A stretch of 64,000 nt of DNA from Herbaspirillum sp. meg3 (lineage in GTDB: Bacteria > Pseudomonadota > Gammaproteobacteria > Burkholderiales > Burkholderiaceae_D): NCBI RefSeq assembly GCF_002257565.1, contig NZ_CP022736.1, positions 806,001 to 870,000 of the forward strand. Reading direction: 5' to 3'. Positions 17,047 through 25,948 of the stretch are shown one piece after another (the stretch's first letter is position 1; the number at the start of each line of letters is the position of its first letter). The notes beneath the pieces were generated by a model that saw only the letters and a program-made list of their open reading frames with translations, was not told the origin of the DNA and ran no database searches. The translations under genes and the position numbers were made by a program.

Positions 17047-18110
17047 TGATTTCTCCCATTGCAGATTTCGGAAAGCAAACGGTCACGCACGGTCTGGCGC
17101 GAAAGGTCCGCCATCTGGGACAGTGCTTCCCAGGCGGCCGGATTGTGACGCATGATGTAGGCGCGGTTATGAGGGTAGCGGACAGCACGCCATTCAGAGA
17201 TCAGCGCCGTGATCAGATGGCGCGTGGCCATAAGGTCGGCCACGATGTCCTGTTCGAGATCGACCAGCGGCAAGATGCCGTGGTAAGCCCCGACGAACTG
17301 CGCCGGGCCTTCGAAGGGATCGGTGCTGCCGGTCATGTGAAAGGCTGCCGCGGTTGCGACTTCACCCACCAGCGGCGCATGCAGCATGTCGCCGAAGTCG
17401 ATGATGCCGGTGATGCGATCCTGTTCCTCAGGCGCGACCAGCACGTTATAGAGGTGGTAGTCGTTATGGATTACCTGAGCCCTGACTGCCGGCAGTCTTG
17501 GCAGGACGTGCTGGTTGAAGCGATCCATGAATTTCTCGGCCAGCAGGCGGCGGGCCGGATCGACCAGGCCATCCAGTTTTTCTTTTAGCCGGTGCGCGGC
17601 CGAGACATTCCACAGCAGATCATGCTGGGCGCCCGGATGCGAAAAGCAGCGCAAGGCCAGGTCCAGTTTGGCCAGGCCGCTTCCCATGGCGCGCCGTTGC
17701 TCCGAGGTTCTGGTGGTCTCCTTGATCTGGACGCCGTCCAGATAGGTGAGCATGCGCACGGTGGCGCGACTGCCGTCACGCAAGCTCACCTGATCGCTGG
17801 TGCGTCCCTCTAGCGTACGTATGACCCGGGGAATGGGCAGCTCGGGCGCGACAGTAGCAATATGGTCAAGTGCGGCAATCTGGAAGTCGATCACCGAAGC
17901 CGGCTCTGACTGATTGCTGATCTTGAGGACATAGCGCGTGCCATCGGCCGTCTCGATGCAGCAGTTCAGGTCGCGCTCACCTCCCAGTACCCGAACCGTG
18001 CCGTCGATGCCGTAGCACGTAGCTGCCAGCACCTGGATCATCGGAATGGAGAGTTCAGGAGCCGCCGTACTCAGCGCTGCGGTGTCCATTGGAGCTTGCT
18101 TTGACATCAT
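17043..18110 (-). CDS. APH-fold small-molecule kinase (hydroxylysine/ethanolamine kinase-like)
   Basis: A 355-residue aminoglycoside-phosphotransferase-fold kinase. The catalytic loop HNDYHLYNVL has Asp217 as base, and the Mg-binding motif IIDFGD is at about 236-241. The N-lobe has YVLKIS with the ATP-binding lysine. The ATG at 18110, or the next at 18107, follows AGG and is preferred to a TTG at 18149 that overlaps the HAD stop. It is coupled by a 4-base overlap to the AGXT2L-like enzyme. This pair mirrors hydroxylysine kinase with its phospho-lyase, so the likely substrate is an amino alcohol such as 5-hydroxylysine or ethanolamine; this is inferred. Confidence 0.85.
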   Translation of the reverse strand: MMSKQAPMDTAALSTAAPELSIPMIQVLAATCYGIDGTVRVLGGERDLNCCIETADGTRYVLKISNQSEPASVIDFQIAALDHIATVAPELPIPRVIRTLEGRTSDQVSLRDGSRATVRMLTYLDGVQIKETTRTSEQRRAMGSGLAKLDLALRCFSHPGAQHDLLWNVSAAHRLKEKLDGLVDPARRLLAEKFMDRFNQHVLPRLPAVRAQVIHNDYHLYNVLVAPEEQDRITGIIDFGDMLHAPLVGEVATAAAFHMTGSTDPFEGPAQFVGAYHGILPLVDLEQDIVADLMATRHLITALISEWRAVRYPHNRAYIMRHNPAAWEALSQMADLSRQTVRDRLLSEICNGRNQ

Positions 18111-18145
18111 TCGCCTAGTCTCGTGATGACTTTCTGTTGCCGCTG

Positions 18146-18811
18146 TCAAAGGCCCAGCAAGCCGGGAAGCTGGCGGAAGTCGGTCAGGCGATTGACACTA
18201 TAGCCATCGCAGTTTGGCTCATGGCCGCGATCGATCCAGGCTTTGCTCATGAAGCCCAGGTCGGCCGCCGTCATGTGGTCGTAACGGAAGCTCGATGAGC
18301 AGTGCATCATCTGTTCCGGGCCGCAACCGAGCTGGTCGAACATGTATTCGAATGCCCGGGCGCGCGGCTTGTAGGCCTGTGCGTGCTCAGCGGTGTAGAC
18401 CGCGTGGAACGGCGCCTTGAGGTGCGCAACGCTGTGCGGGATAAGATCGATCATCGAATTAGAGAGAATGACCAGCGGGATGTGGGGAGCAATCGCTTCC
18501 AGTGTCTCCACGACGTGGGGATGGGGCTGCCAGGTGGGTATGGCGTCGTAGAGTGCGCGCGCATCAGCCGCACGATATTCCACGTGATGGGCCTGGCACG
18601 CCCGTTGGATGGCGTTCTCGACGACCTCGAAGAACGGCTTCCAGGCACCGAGTACCTCGTCCAGTCGATAGAAACGGAAACTGTCGAGGAAGGCGCTCAT
18701 CCGACTCTCCGTCACGCGATCTGCAAACAGCGTTCTGGCAGTGGGCCCCATTTCAAAGTTGATAAGCGTTCCGTAGCAATCGAAACTGATGAACTTCGGC
18801 TTGAGAATCAT
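18146..18811 (-). CDS. HAD-superfamily hydrolase, haloacid dehalogenase type II-like (paralogue)
   Basis: A 221-residue HAD protein, collinear over its whole length with that at 3774-4442 and roughly half identical by eye. The nucleophile is Asp10 in SFDCYGTL; the motif II serine is in VILSNS; the lysine is in QAYKPRARAFEYM. AAGGAG nine bases before the ATG at 18811 fixes the start. It is first in the operon with the kinase and the PLP enzyme. Release of phosphate from an intermediate is one possible job; dehalogenation is not suggested by the context. Confidence 0.85.
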   Translation of the reverse strand: MILKPKFISFDCYGTLINFEMGPTARTLFADRVTESRMSAFLDSFRFYRLDEVLGAWKPFFEVVENAIQRACQAHHVEYRAADARALYDAIPTWQPHPHVVETLEAIAPHIPLVILSNSMIDLIPHSVAHLKAPFHAVYTAEHAQAYKPRARAFEYMFDQLGCGPEQMMHCSSSFRYDHMTAADLGFMSKAWIDRGHEPNCDGYSVNRLTDFRQLPGLLGL

Positions 18812-19419
18812 TTGGTCAATCTCCTTCGTTGTGGACGAGAGAAGTATGGCCGCGTGCACCGAACAAAAAATTTTTATTGCGAAGAGAATGAAGCAGGTTC
18901 TACTTTAATAAGGGACATTTCCCGCATTTTCCATGGCTGATAATGCACCCGCGATGGCTTGGAGGACGCAAGTTCTCGTGACGGATTCGTCGCTGCAGGT
19001 GGCCGACGGTTAGCCATGCGGAATCGGTCAGTGTAAAAGGCCGATGCATAACTTGCGTGTGCATGACTTCGCTGCCGGCGTTGCTGCGGGAGTTGAGAAC
19101 GAAAAACAAGGACCGGTGGTCATGGTGGGGAATGCCTGGGGTAGCTTCGCTGTCAGCCAATTGGCTGTTGATTTGCTCGCAGAATTGACTCTCTCCAATT
19201 GATCCACCGTCCGGCGCCTGGCGAAGGCCGCGACCCGATCGTACGACCCTCATAACCCAACGCGTGCAGCTCTACATGGCGCTGTTTTAACGTACGACGC
19301 TGCTTGCGTGATGTGGCCGCCTCGGTCTTTATCCAGGCCGAGAGTTTGAGTGTGTATTTGTCCAGAGAACGTCGGGGACGCCTGTCTGTGATGCCCTCTA
19401 TGGGGCTGCTTTGCCGGGT
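18812..19419. other. 608-base intergenic region
   Basis: This gap should hold the promoter of the minus-strand HAD-kinase-PLP operon; an AT-rich stretch lies at about 18865-18910. No convincing gene is seen; a minus-strand frame at 18900-19253 lacks a ribosome site and a recognisable product. A perfect 14-base palindrome, CAGCCAATTGGCTG, sits at 19154-19167. The region marks the change from the catabolic island to the fimbrial locus. Confidence 0.5.
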
Positions 19420-20205
19420 TTATTGCACAAAGCTGCTATCGACATCGACGGCGCCGCCGTAATCATTAAGATAAGAGAAGCGCACCTTCAAGCCTGTTGA
19501 CGGGGCTTGCTTCAGGCTCTTGAGGGGATATCGCTCCTGTGCGCCAGGCGCGAGCATGCCACCGTCTTCGTTCAGAAATTTAGGGGTCACCTCAGGGGCA
19601 TCACCGGCCGTGATCAGGCCTGTCTTGATGATGCTGATGTAGTAAGGCGTCGGATTTTTCGCCTCCAGTGCATAGCCATCGCCGTCCTTCACGATCTTCC
19701 ACGTCACCTTGGCTGGCGCAGCCGCCACCAGTTCCTGGGTGTTCAATGCCTGCGGCCGGAAGAACACCTTGATACGGGTACGGAAAGCCATCTGCACATA
19801 ATTGCTGTCATTGGCGTCGACGTTCTGCGGCCGAGGCGGCACCTCCAGCAGATTGAGCCAGAAGATCGACTCACGATCCTGCGGCAGCGGTTCCTGGCTA
19901 TAAATCATGCGCACCGTCTGACCTTTGGCCGGATCAATCCGAAACAGTGGAGGCGTGAGCAAGAAGGGCACTTCAGTTGTGCTCGGAGTGGATTTGGGAT
20001 CACCCTTGTCAATCCACATCTGCACCAGTCCCGGACTGGCGCCTTCATTGGTAAGCCGCACCGAGACTTCCCGTTCATTGGAAGGGAAGATCACGCGGGT
20101 ACCGTTGATGACCACGCTGGCGCCGGCAGGTGCTGAATAAAGAGCGGCGGCGAAGGAAACAAGCAAGGCGCCGGCGAAGCCGCAAACCTTCAAAGCAATA
20201 CGCAT
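19420..20205 (-). CDS. Periplasmic fimbrial chaperone, PapD/FimC-like
   Basis: A 261-residue protein with a signal peptide (cleavage near ASV at residue 29-30) and two immunoglobulin-like domains. The N-domain carries NGTRVIFPSNEREVSVRLTNEG and the G1-like strand around NYVQMAFRTRIKVFFRP, including the conserved basic residue before the linker. It delivers pilin subunits to the outer-membrane usher by donor-strand complementation. It lies 128 bases downstream of the pilin gene on the same strand, whereas the usher is on the other strand. Confidence 0.92.
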   Translation of the reverse strand: MRIALKVCGFAGALLVSFAAALYSAPAGASVVINGTRVIFPSNEREVSVRLTNEGASPGLVQMWIDKGDPKSTPSTTEVPFLLTPPLFRIDPAKGQTVRMIYSQEPLPQDRESIFWLNLLEVPPRPQNVDANDSNYVQMAFRTRIKVFFRPQALNTQELVAAAPAKVTWKIVKDGDGYALEAKNPTPYYISIIKTGLITAGDAPEVTPKFLNEDGGMLAPGAQERYPLKSLKQAPSTGLKVRFSYLNDYGGAVDVDSSFVQ

Positions 20206-20240
20206 AATCCACCCCGTTGATATTTGTTGTTATACGACAA

Positions 20241-20259
20241 GAAGCCGCGAAGCGGCTTC
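20241..20259 (-). other. Intercistronic hairpin after the pilin gene
   Basis: A perfect 8-bp stem, GAAGCCGC with GCGGCTTC, has a 3-base loop between the pilin stop and the chaperone start. Only a weak T stretch follows on the minus strand, so partial termination or mRNA stabilisation favouring pilin over chaperone is more likely than full termination. Confidence 0.55.
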
Positions 20260-20333
20260 ATGCAGACATACTAAAACAAGAAAGACAGCCCGGATAGAGC
20301 AAGCAGAGCAGTCAATGCCAGGCTTGGATCGGG

Positions 20334-20855
20334 TTATGGAAACTCGATGGAATACGTCACGCTGGTAGTGACGGTACCCGCGCCGACGGTGCCGGTAGCC
20401 ACGTACTGCGCCATGTAAGTCAGATTGGCGCTGCCGCTGGAGATGGCAACAGAGGAGGTGCCTTGCGCGCCGGATGCTGCGCCGATGGCGATAGGCGTGT
20501 TATCTGTGTTCAGCAGGCCGATCTCCAGATTGGTTGCCGTGCCGTTGTTCTTCAGGCGGCGCGTGGCAAGGACGTTAGAGCCAGTTTCAAAGAAAGCGCG
20601 CACATTGCCGCTGTTCGGATTACAGGCAGTCAGGGCGATGGTGAAAGGTGTCGGAGCAGCCGTTTGTCCGGCGGAGGCCAGGGCGGAGGTCGAAACGGTT
20701 GGCAGCGTGACGGCGAGGTTAGGACTACCGCCGTTGATGGTGCAGGTTTGTGCCGTCACAGTGCCGTTGATGGTGATGGTGCCGTCGGAAGCGAAGGCAG
20801 CAGCAGGAGCCAGGGCAGCGATAGCCAGGAAGGAAGCGATGATCGATTTTTGCAT
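20334..20855 (-). CDS. Fimbrial major subunit (type 1-like pilin)
   Basis: A 173-residue pilin with a signal peptide (MQKSIIASFLAIAALAPAAA, cut near AFA-SDG). The mature part starts GTITINGTVTAQTCTI, with the conserved cysteine pair (CTI and LTACNP) that closes the Ig-like fold, and ends in the beta-strand SVTYSIEFP used for donor-strand exchange; the penultimate aromatic usual in pilins is here phenylalanine. GGAGAG upstream of the ATG at 20855 sets the start. It is first in the pilin-chaperone operon. Confidence 0.9.
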   Translation of the reverse strand: MQKSIIASFLAIAALAPAAAFASDGTITINGTVTAQTCTINGGSPNLAVTLPTVSTSALASAGQTAAPTPFTIALTACNPNSGNVRAFFETGSNVLATRRLKNNGTATNLEIGLLNTDNTPIAIGAASGAQGTSSVAISSGSANLTYMAQYVATGTVGAGTVTTSVTYSIEFP

Positions 20856-21518
20856 GATGCTCTCCAGAAAATTTAAGTAAGTGTCTGTCGTTGATTCGGT
20901 GTTTTGCTGCGCTTTTGTTCTCACCACAGGACAAATCTTACGGATTAACGATCTGTATAAATATAAGAAAACTCTCAAAAAACATCGATGTTGAAATCTC
21001 GCACAAAGAAGATCCGGCGAGATCATTGCGCCGTTTCTGCCAAGAGGTCATCGGGATATAAGGGGCGTTCTAAAAGGATTGAATAGTGTGGCTCTCGCGC
21101 AGCACTCGTACTTGGAAGAGATGTTTTCTGATGGGGTGCCCGGGTACGTTGAATTTATTGAGCGAATAATTCCCGTTGGAAATTATCTGACTTTCGTCAC
21201 GAGAGTCAAAATATCAATGATGATGCTAGATCATTTTTTGCAAGTGAATGAAGGACTAGTGTTGTGTAAAAACAAAATATTTACGGGAAATTCACGGTGA
21301 ATCGATAAACCCACCTACCGCAGGGATTTTATTCAAAAGTACAAGTTATGCTGTTTGTGGGGAAGATTAAAAGGGACATGCTCCACGGTCACACATGACT
21401 TTTGGGAGTTTTCTCATATCGTCGCGGGGGGATTGTCATGACAATGACGTCGCAGTGCTGAAGTAATGAAATCGGCACACCAACCAACTTAAAAACTCCA
21501 ATTAATTGGCAGCGACAT
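20856..21518. other. 663-base AT-rich divergent promoter region between pilin and usher
   Basis: This stretch is clearly richer in A and T than its surroundings and must drive both the pilin operon (minus) and the usher gene (plus). A perfect palindrome, ATTGTCATGACAAT, lies at 21432-21445 and a second, CCAATTAATTGG, at 21498-21509 just before the usher start. A short frame at 21079-21300 starting with TTG has no ribosome site, and I do not call it a gene. Confidence 0.55.
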
Positions 21519-24143
21519 ATGAAATCAGTTCGGGATAGTTTTCCACTAAAACCTGTGTGCAGTGTAGTTATTGCGGCTCTGGCGTTGCTGGAGAGTCACC
21601 TGTCGTTCGCGCAAAAAACTGTTGCCCCATTGGCGCAAGTGGAGTTCGGCAATGAGTTTTTGCAATTCCCGGGCGCTCCGAACGTCGACATCAGTCGCTT
21701 TTCCAAAGGCAATACAGTAACGCCGGGAGTTTATCGCTCGGATATTTACGCCAACGGTGCGTGGCTGGGACGTGCAGAAGTCACTTTTCGCAATACGATG
21801 GGAGACGACTCAGGCGCTACACTATGTTTCGACCGGGCTTTGCTGGAGATGGCCGGTGTCGATTTTGAAAAATTGCCGGAAGCAACAATCACTGCGCTTC
21901 AGGACAAAACCCCTGGCGCTTGTCTGCAGCTGGATAAGCTGATTCCTGCGGCAACAGCAGCGTACGACAGTTCGGACTTGCGTCTGGACATCAGCATTCC
22001 TCAGATCGCCTTGCGCCGCAATGCACGTGGTTATATCAGTCCCGAGCTCTGGGACAAGGGTGTCAATGCCGGCATACTGGGTTACAACTTCAATGCGTTT
22101 CGAAGCAGCGGCAGCGGTGCCACTAACACGTCGTACTATCTGGGCCTCAATGGCGGTGTCAATTTAGGCGATTGGCATTTGCGTAATTCCTCGTCGGTGT
22201 CCAAGCAAAGTAGCGGCACTCTGGAATATCAGAACGTCTCGACCTATTTGCAACGCGATATCGTGTCGTTGAAAAGCCAGCTTGTTATCGGAGATTCTTT
22301 CACGCCGGGGCAGCTCTTTGACAGCGTTGGATTTCGCGGCGTAAGTCTGGCTTCCGATGATCGCATGTTGCCTGATTCCCAAAACGGCTATGCGCCCACG
22401 GTGCGCGGCGTTGCCAAGACAAATGCCAAGGTACGCGTCACTCAAAACGGCAACATCATTTACGAAACCACGGTTGCACCCGGGCAGTTTGAAATCAACG
22501 ATCTGTATCCGACAGGTTTTGGCGGCGATTTGCGCGTTGAAGTTACGGAGGCCGACGGCAGCCGCAGCAGCTTCACCGTTCCCTACGCCTCAATCGCGCA
22601 ATTGCTGCGCCCGGGTGTCGGACGCTACAACGTCACGGCAGGCCGGACGCGCAATGTCGGACTCAGCAACCCGATCAATTTTGTGCAAGGGACGTATGAG
22701 CGTGGCATCAGCAATGATCTGACCTTGTTCACAGGCGGTATTGCCGCAGCGGATTACCTGGCGATCCTGGGCGGATCGGCGTTTAACACGCCGCTCGGTG
22801 CGGTCTCCCTGAGTATTACGCATTCTCACGCAAAAGTGTCCGATAGCGACATACGCGATGGTCAGAGTGCGAAGATCGATTTCAGCAAGTTCATCAAAGA
22901 CACCGGCACCAATTTTTCGTTGGCTGCTTATCGTTATTCCAGTAGCGGATACCTGCGGTTATCGGATTTGCAAGCGGCAAAAAATTTGATCGCGCAGAAT
23001 ATCAACACTTCTGAGCAAGACCGCCAGCGTAGTTAGTTGCAATTAATCATTAACCAGACTTTGGGCAGCAATTACGGCGCGCTCTATTTGTCAGGCGCGA
23101 CACAAAATTACTGGAATCGTCCAGGCTCGAATACGCAATTCAATTTCGGCTATAGCAATGTCTGGGGCCCTGCTGCGTACAATATTTCTATCCAGCGTCA
23201 AAAAGATCTGACGAGCGGATCGACCAATACTTTATTTTTTGCCAGCGTTTCTTTCCCGTTGGGACGAGAAGTACATTCCCCGCGTATCAGCAGCAGCGTC
23301 AGCAGGGATCAACGCAGCGGCACCAGTCTGCAAACATCCGTCAACGGTACGGCTGGGAGTGACAACGCCTTTGCATATGGCGCCACCGTGTCGAAAGATG
23401 GTTCCGGATCAAAAACCAGCTCGCTCAACGGCCAGTACAACGCCCCTTACGCCAATCTGGGTGCAACCTATACGCAAGGCAGTTTTGGCTCGTCGCAGTC
23501 GTTCCAGGCGTCGGGTGGTTTAGTTGCACACGCCGGTGGCGTCACGCTGTCGCAATCGCTCGGCGAAACGATTGGTATCATTCAGGCGCAGGGAGCCGAG
23601 AATGCACAGGTCAATACATCCGGCGTGCGTATCGATGGACGCGGCTATGCCGTTGTTCCGTATCTGACGCCTTACCGCATCAACGAAGTTGCCATTGACC
23701 CCAAAGGAACCTCAACCGATGTTGAGCTCAGCGTCACCAGCCAACGCGTTGCACCACATGCCGGTGCGGTTGTATTGCTGAAATACGCTACGGTCACAGG
23801 TCGTTCTGTGCTGATTCAGGCCAAGTTGCCCAACGGTGAACAAATCCCGTTCGGTGCAGAAGCGTTTGACGATCAGGGTAACTCTGTCGGTCTGTCGGGA
23901 CAAGGTGGCCGGATTTTTGTTCGTACGGCCTTGGCCGACCAAGGCAAGCTGGTTGTGAAATGGGGCAGCAAGAAAGACGAACAATGCGCGTTGACTTATC
24001 AGTTGCCTCCGCGCGATAAAAACGCCAAGGGTATCTCTTACGATTCAACCAGTGCAGTTTGCTTGCCTGTGGTGGAAGTGCAGGCGAAGAAGGACGACGC
24101 GATTGCGGCAGTTCCAGCAAAGAAGGGCGCGCAATTGCAGTAA
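21519..24143 (+). pseudogene. Outer-membrane fimbrial usher (FimD/PapC-like) with an in-frame TAG
   Basis: One frame runs from the ATG at 21519 to the TAA at 24143 (874 codons before the stop, the normal size of an usher) but is broken by a single TAG at 23034-23036. The first part (505 residues) has a signal peptide, the usher N-domain (VDISRFSKGN) and plug-barrel motifs such as RGVSLASDDRMLPDSQNGYAPTV in split form. The second part continues the barrel (NQTLGSNYGALYLSG) and ends in the C-terminal domains with the cysteine pair. No frame shift is needed to join them. It may be a nonsense mutant, a sequencing error or a readthrough site. It diverges from the pilin-chaperone operon. Confidence 0.85.
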
Positions 24144-24180
24144 ATCGGAGCGATTTTTGTCTGCCTTCAAAACGCGATGG

Positions 24181-24229
24181 CGACCGGATAGTCTGAGTGC
24201 GCAGGCACGAAGGACATCCGGTCGTTTTT
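24181..24229 (+). terminator. Rho-independent-like terminator after the usher gene
   Basis: A 9-bp perfect stem, CGACCGGAT with ATCCGGTCG, encloses a 26-base loop and is followed directly by TTTTTG, 38 bases after the usher stop. The long loop makes it weaker than a classic terminator. Confidence 0.6.
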
Positions 24230-24291
24230 GTTTTCTTGTTGGTTTCGTATTTTCTTCCCGCGATGTGGCAGACGCGATCTGTCACATGATC

Positions 24292-24564
24292 TTATATCGA
24301 CGCCAGAGAAATCAGCGCCCTTTGTTCCGGGCTATTCGCATCCCATGCCGGTATCCACAGTCTTGCATACGCATCGGCATCAAGGCGGCGCGAGGTGTCA
24401 TCTCTTTCATGCTCATCCTTGCCCGCGTCGCCGCGCTGGTCTTTAGTCACGCTTTCGAGTGCTATCGCAACCTGCCTGGCTACGCGTGGCCCCAACACCG
24501 GATCCCTCAGCAGGGTTTCGAGTTGCTGCAGCAGAGCTATGGCGGGACTGACTACCTGATTCAT
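24292..24564 (-). CDS. Small hypothetical protein
   Basis: A possible 90-residue protein, beginning MNQVVSPAIALLQQLETLL and rich in charged residues in its second half. A GGGGAG sequence eight bases before the ATG at 24564 is a good ribosome site, which is the main support. It lies 129 bases downstream of acdS on the same strand and could be co-transcribed. I recognise no family. It may still be a chance frame. Confidence 0.4.
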   Translation of the reverse strand: MNQVVSPAIALLQQLETLLRDPVLGPRVARQVAIALESVTKDQRGDAGKDEHERDDTSRRLDADAYARLWIPAWDANSPEQRALISLASI

Positions 24565-24693
24565 GAGAGCGCTCCCCTGCACGCACGTGCAGATACACCG
24601 GCTTGAACGGACGGCGTCCATCGTAACGAATATCAACGGACGCCGCGCACGACAACAATTGCAACGCAGTGAAGCAAGAATGAAGCCTGGCGA

Positions 24694-25710
24694 TCAGCCG
24701 TTGCGGAAGATGAAGCTGTACGCATTGAGTGCAGGCGCACCGCCGAGATGCGCGTACAGCACCTTGGAGCCTTCCGGGAATTCACCGAGACGCACCTTCT
24801 CAATCATGCCGTGCATCGATTTGCCCTCATACACAGGGTCGGTGAGGATGCCTTCGGTGCGCGCGCAGAGACGAATCGCCTCCAGCGTGCCTTCATTCGG
24901 CAAACCGTATTCCGGACCGCCGAAGCGTGTGTCGAGCACGACGTCTTTTTCAGTAATGTCGTAGTTCAGCTCCACCAGGCCGGCTGTGTTTTTGGCGATA
25001 CGCAGGATCTGGTCGAAAGTTTGTTTTGGTTTGGCGGAAGCATCGATACCGATCACACGGTCCGCGCGGCCATCGGCGGCAAAGCCAACTACCATGCCTG
25101 CCTGCGTGCTGCCGGTCACAGCACAGGTGACGATGTAATCGAACTTGAAGCCGAGTTCTTCTTCCTGCTGGCGCACTTCTTCGGCAAAGGCGACGAAGCC
25201 CAGACCGCCCTTGGGATGTTCCGAGCAACCGGCTGGAATCGGATACGGCTTGCCGCCGCTCTGGCGCACGCTCTCCATCGCATCTTCCCAGCTCTTGCGG
25301 ATACCGATATCGAAACCGGCCGCATCCAGGCGCACGTCGGCGCCCATGATGCGCGACATTTCGATATTGCCGACACGGTCATACACGGCGTCGGAATAGT
25401 TCACCCAGTTCTCTTGCACCAGCACGCACTTCAATCCCAGGTGAGCTGCCACTGCTGCAACCTGGCGTGTCTGGTTCGACTGGATGCCGCCGATCGATAC
25501 CAGCGTGTCGTAGCCGCCTTCCAGCGCTTCAGGAATCAGGTACTCCAGCTTGCGTGTCTTGTTGCCGCCGAATGCCAGGCCGCTGTTGCAATCTTCGCGC
25601 TTCATGTAGAGATCGACTTTCCCGCCGAGATGCGCGCTCAGGCGCTTGAGCGGTTGAATTGGCGTCGGACCGAAGGTCAGCGGATAGCGGGCGAATTTTT
25701 TCAGATTCAT
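24694..25710 (-). CDS. acdS: 1-aminocyclopropane-1-carboxylate deaminase
   Basis: A 338-residue PLP enzyme, exactly the canonical AcdS length, that converts ACC, the plant ethylene precursor, to 2-oxobutyrate and ammonia. Functional residues fall at the standard numbers: PLP lysine K51 (GGNKTRK), S78 (IQSNQ), Y268 (GPEYG), Y294 and E295 (DPVYEGKS) and L322 (AHLGGAPA). E295 and L322 separate true ACC deaminases from D-cysteine desulfhydrases. The start at 25710 gives this length; an upstream in-frame ATG at 25773 is less likely. It diverges from the Lrp-type regulator acdR. Confidence 0.96.
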   Translation of the reverse strand: MNLKKFARYPLTFGPTPIQPLKRLSAHLGGKVDLYMKREDCNSGLAFGGNKTRKLEYLIPEALEGGYDTLVSIGGIQSNQTRQVAAVAAHLGLKCVLVQENWVNYSDAVYDRVGNIEMSRIMGADVRLDAAGFDIGIRKSWEDAMESVRQSGGKPYPIPAGCSEHPKGGLGFVAFAEEVRQQEEELGFKFDYIVTCAVTGSTQAGMVVGFAADGRADRVIGIDASAKPKQTFDQILRIAKNTAGLVELNYDITEKDVVLDTRFGGPEYGLPNEGTLEAIRLCARTEGILTDPVYEGKSMHGMIEKVRLGEFPEGSKVLYAHLGGAPALNAYSFIFRNG

Positions 25711-25948
25711 GCGTGATGCTCCTGGAGAGTGAGGGGATATCCACGCATCGGCACTGGCGAACAAGGACGGCATGGACTGCTCCTCCGATATCGGTGTGAT
25801 GTGCGATGACGTGTGATGGTGTAGCGATATGCGCTGGATTTCATTGTAGAAATGAATGCGCGCATCAGGGTTGCAAACTTGCGCTACTATTTGATGAGTA
25901 AACCTTCAATAATCAATTTGTGTTTATTTTTATTCTGAAAAATACACT
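25711..25948. promoter_or_regulatory. Divergent acdS/acdR control region
   Basis: The 238 bases between the two start codons become strongly AT-rich toward acdR. A perfect inverted repeat, TATTTTT and AAAAATA with a 6-base spacer, lies at 25925-25944, right before the acdR ATG. A looser ATTTC-N6-GAAAT repeat lies at about 25838-25853. In other bacteria AcdR binds such a region and activates acdS when ACC is present; that the repeats are AcdR sites is inference. Confidence 0.6.

Noticed and set aside
18900..19253. 117-codon minus-strand frame
   Set aside because: No ribosome site and no family resemblance; lies in a promoter-bearing gap.
21079..21300. 73-codon frame starting with TTG between pilin and usher
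   Set aside because: No ribosome site, AT-rich promoter-like DNA and no recognisable domain.
23037..24143. Second half of the usher as a separate gene starting with TTG
   Set aside because: It is in frame with the first half, lacks a signal peptide and begins within the beta-barrel, so it is the rest of one usher.
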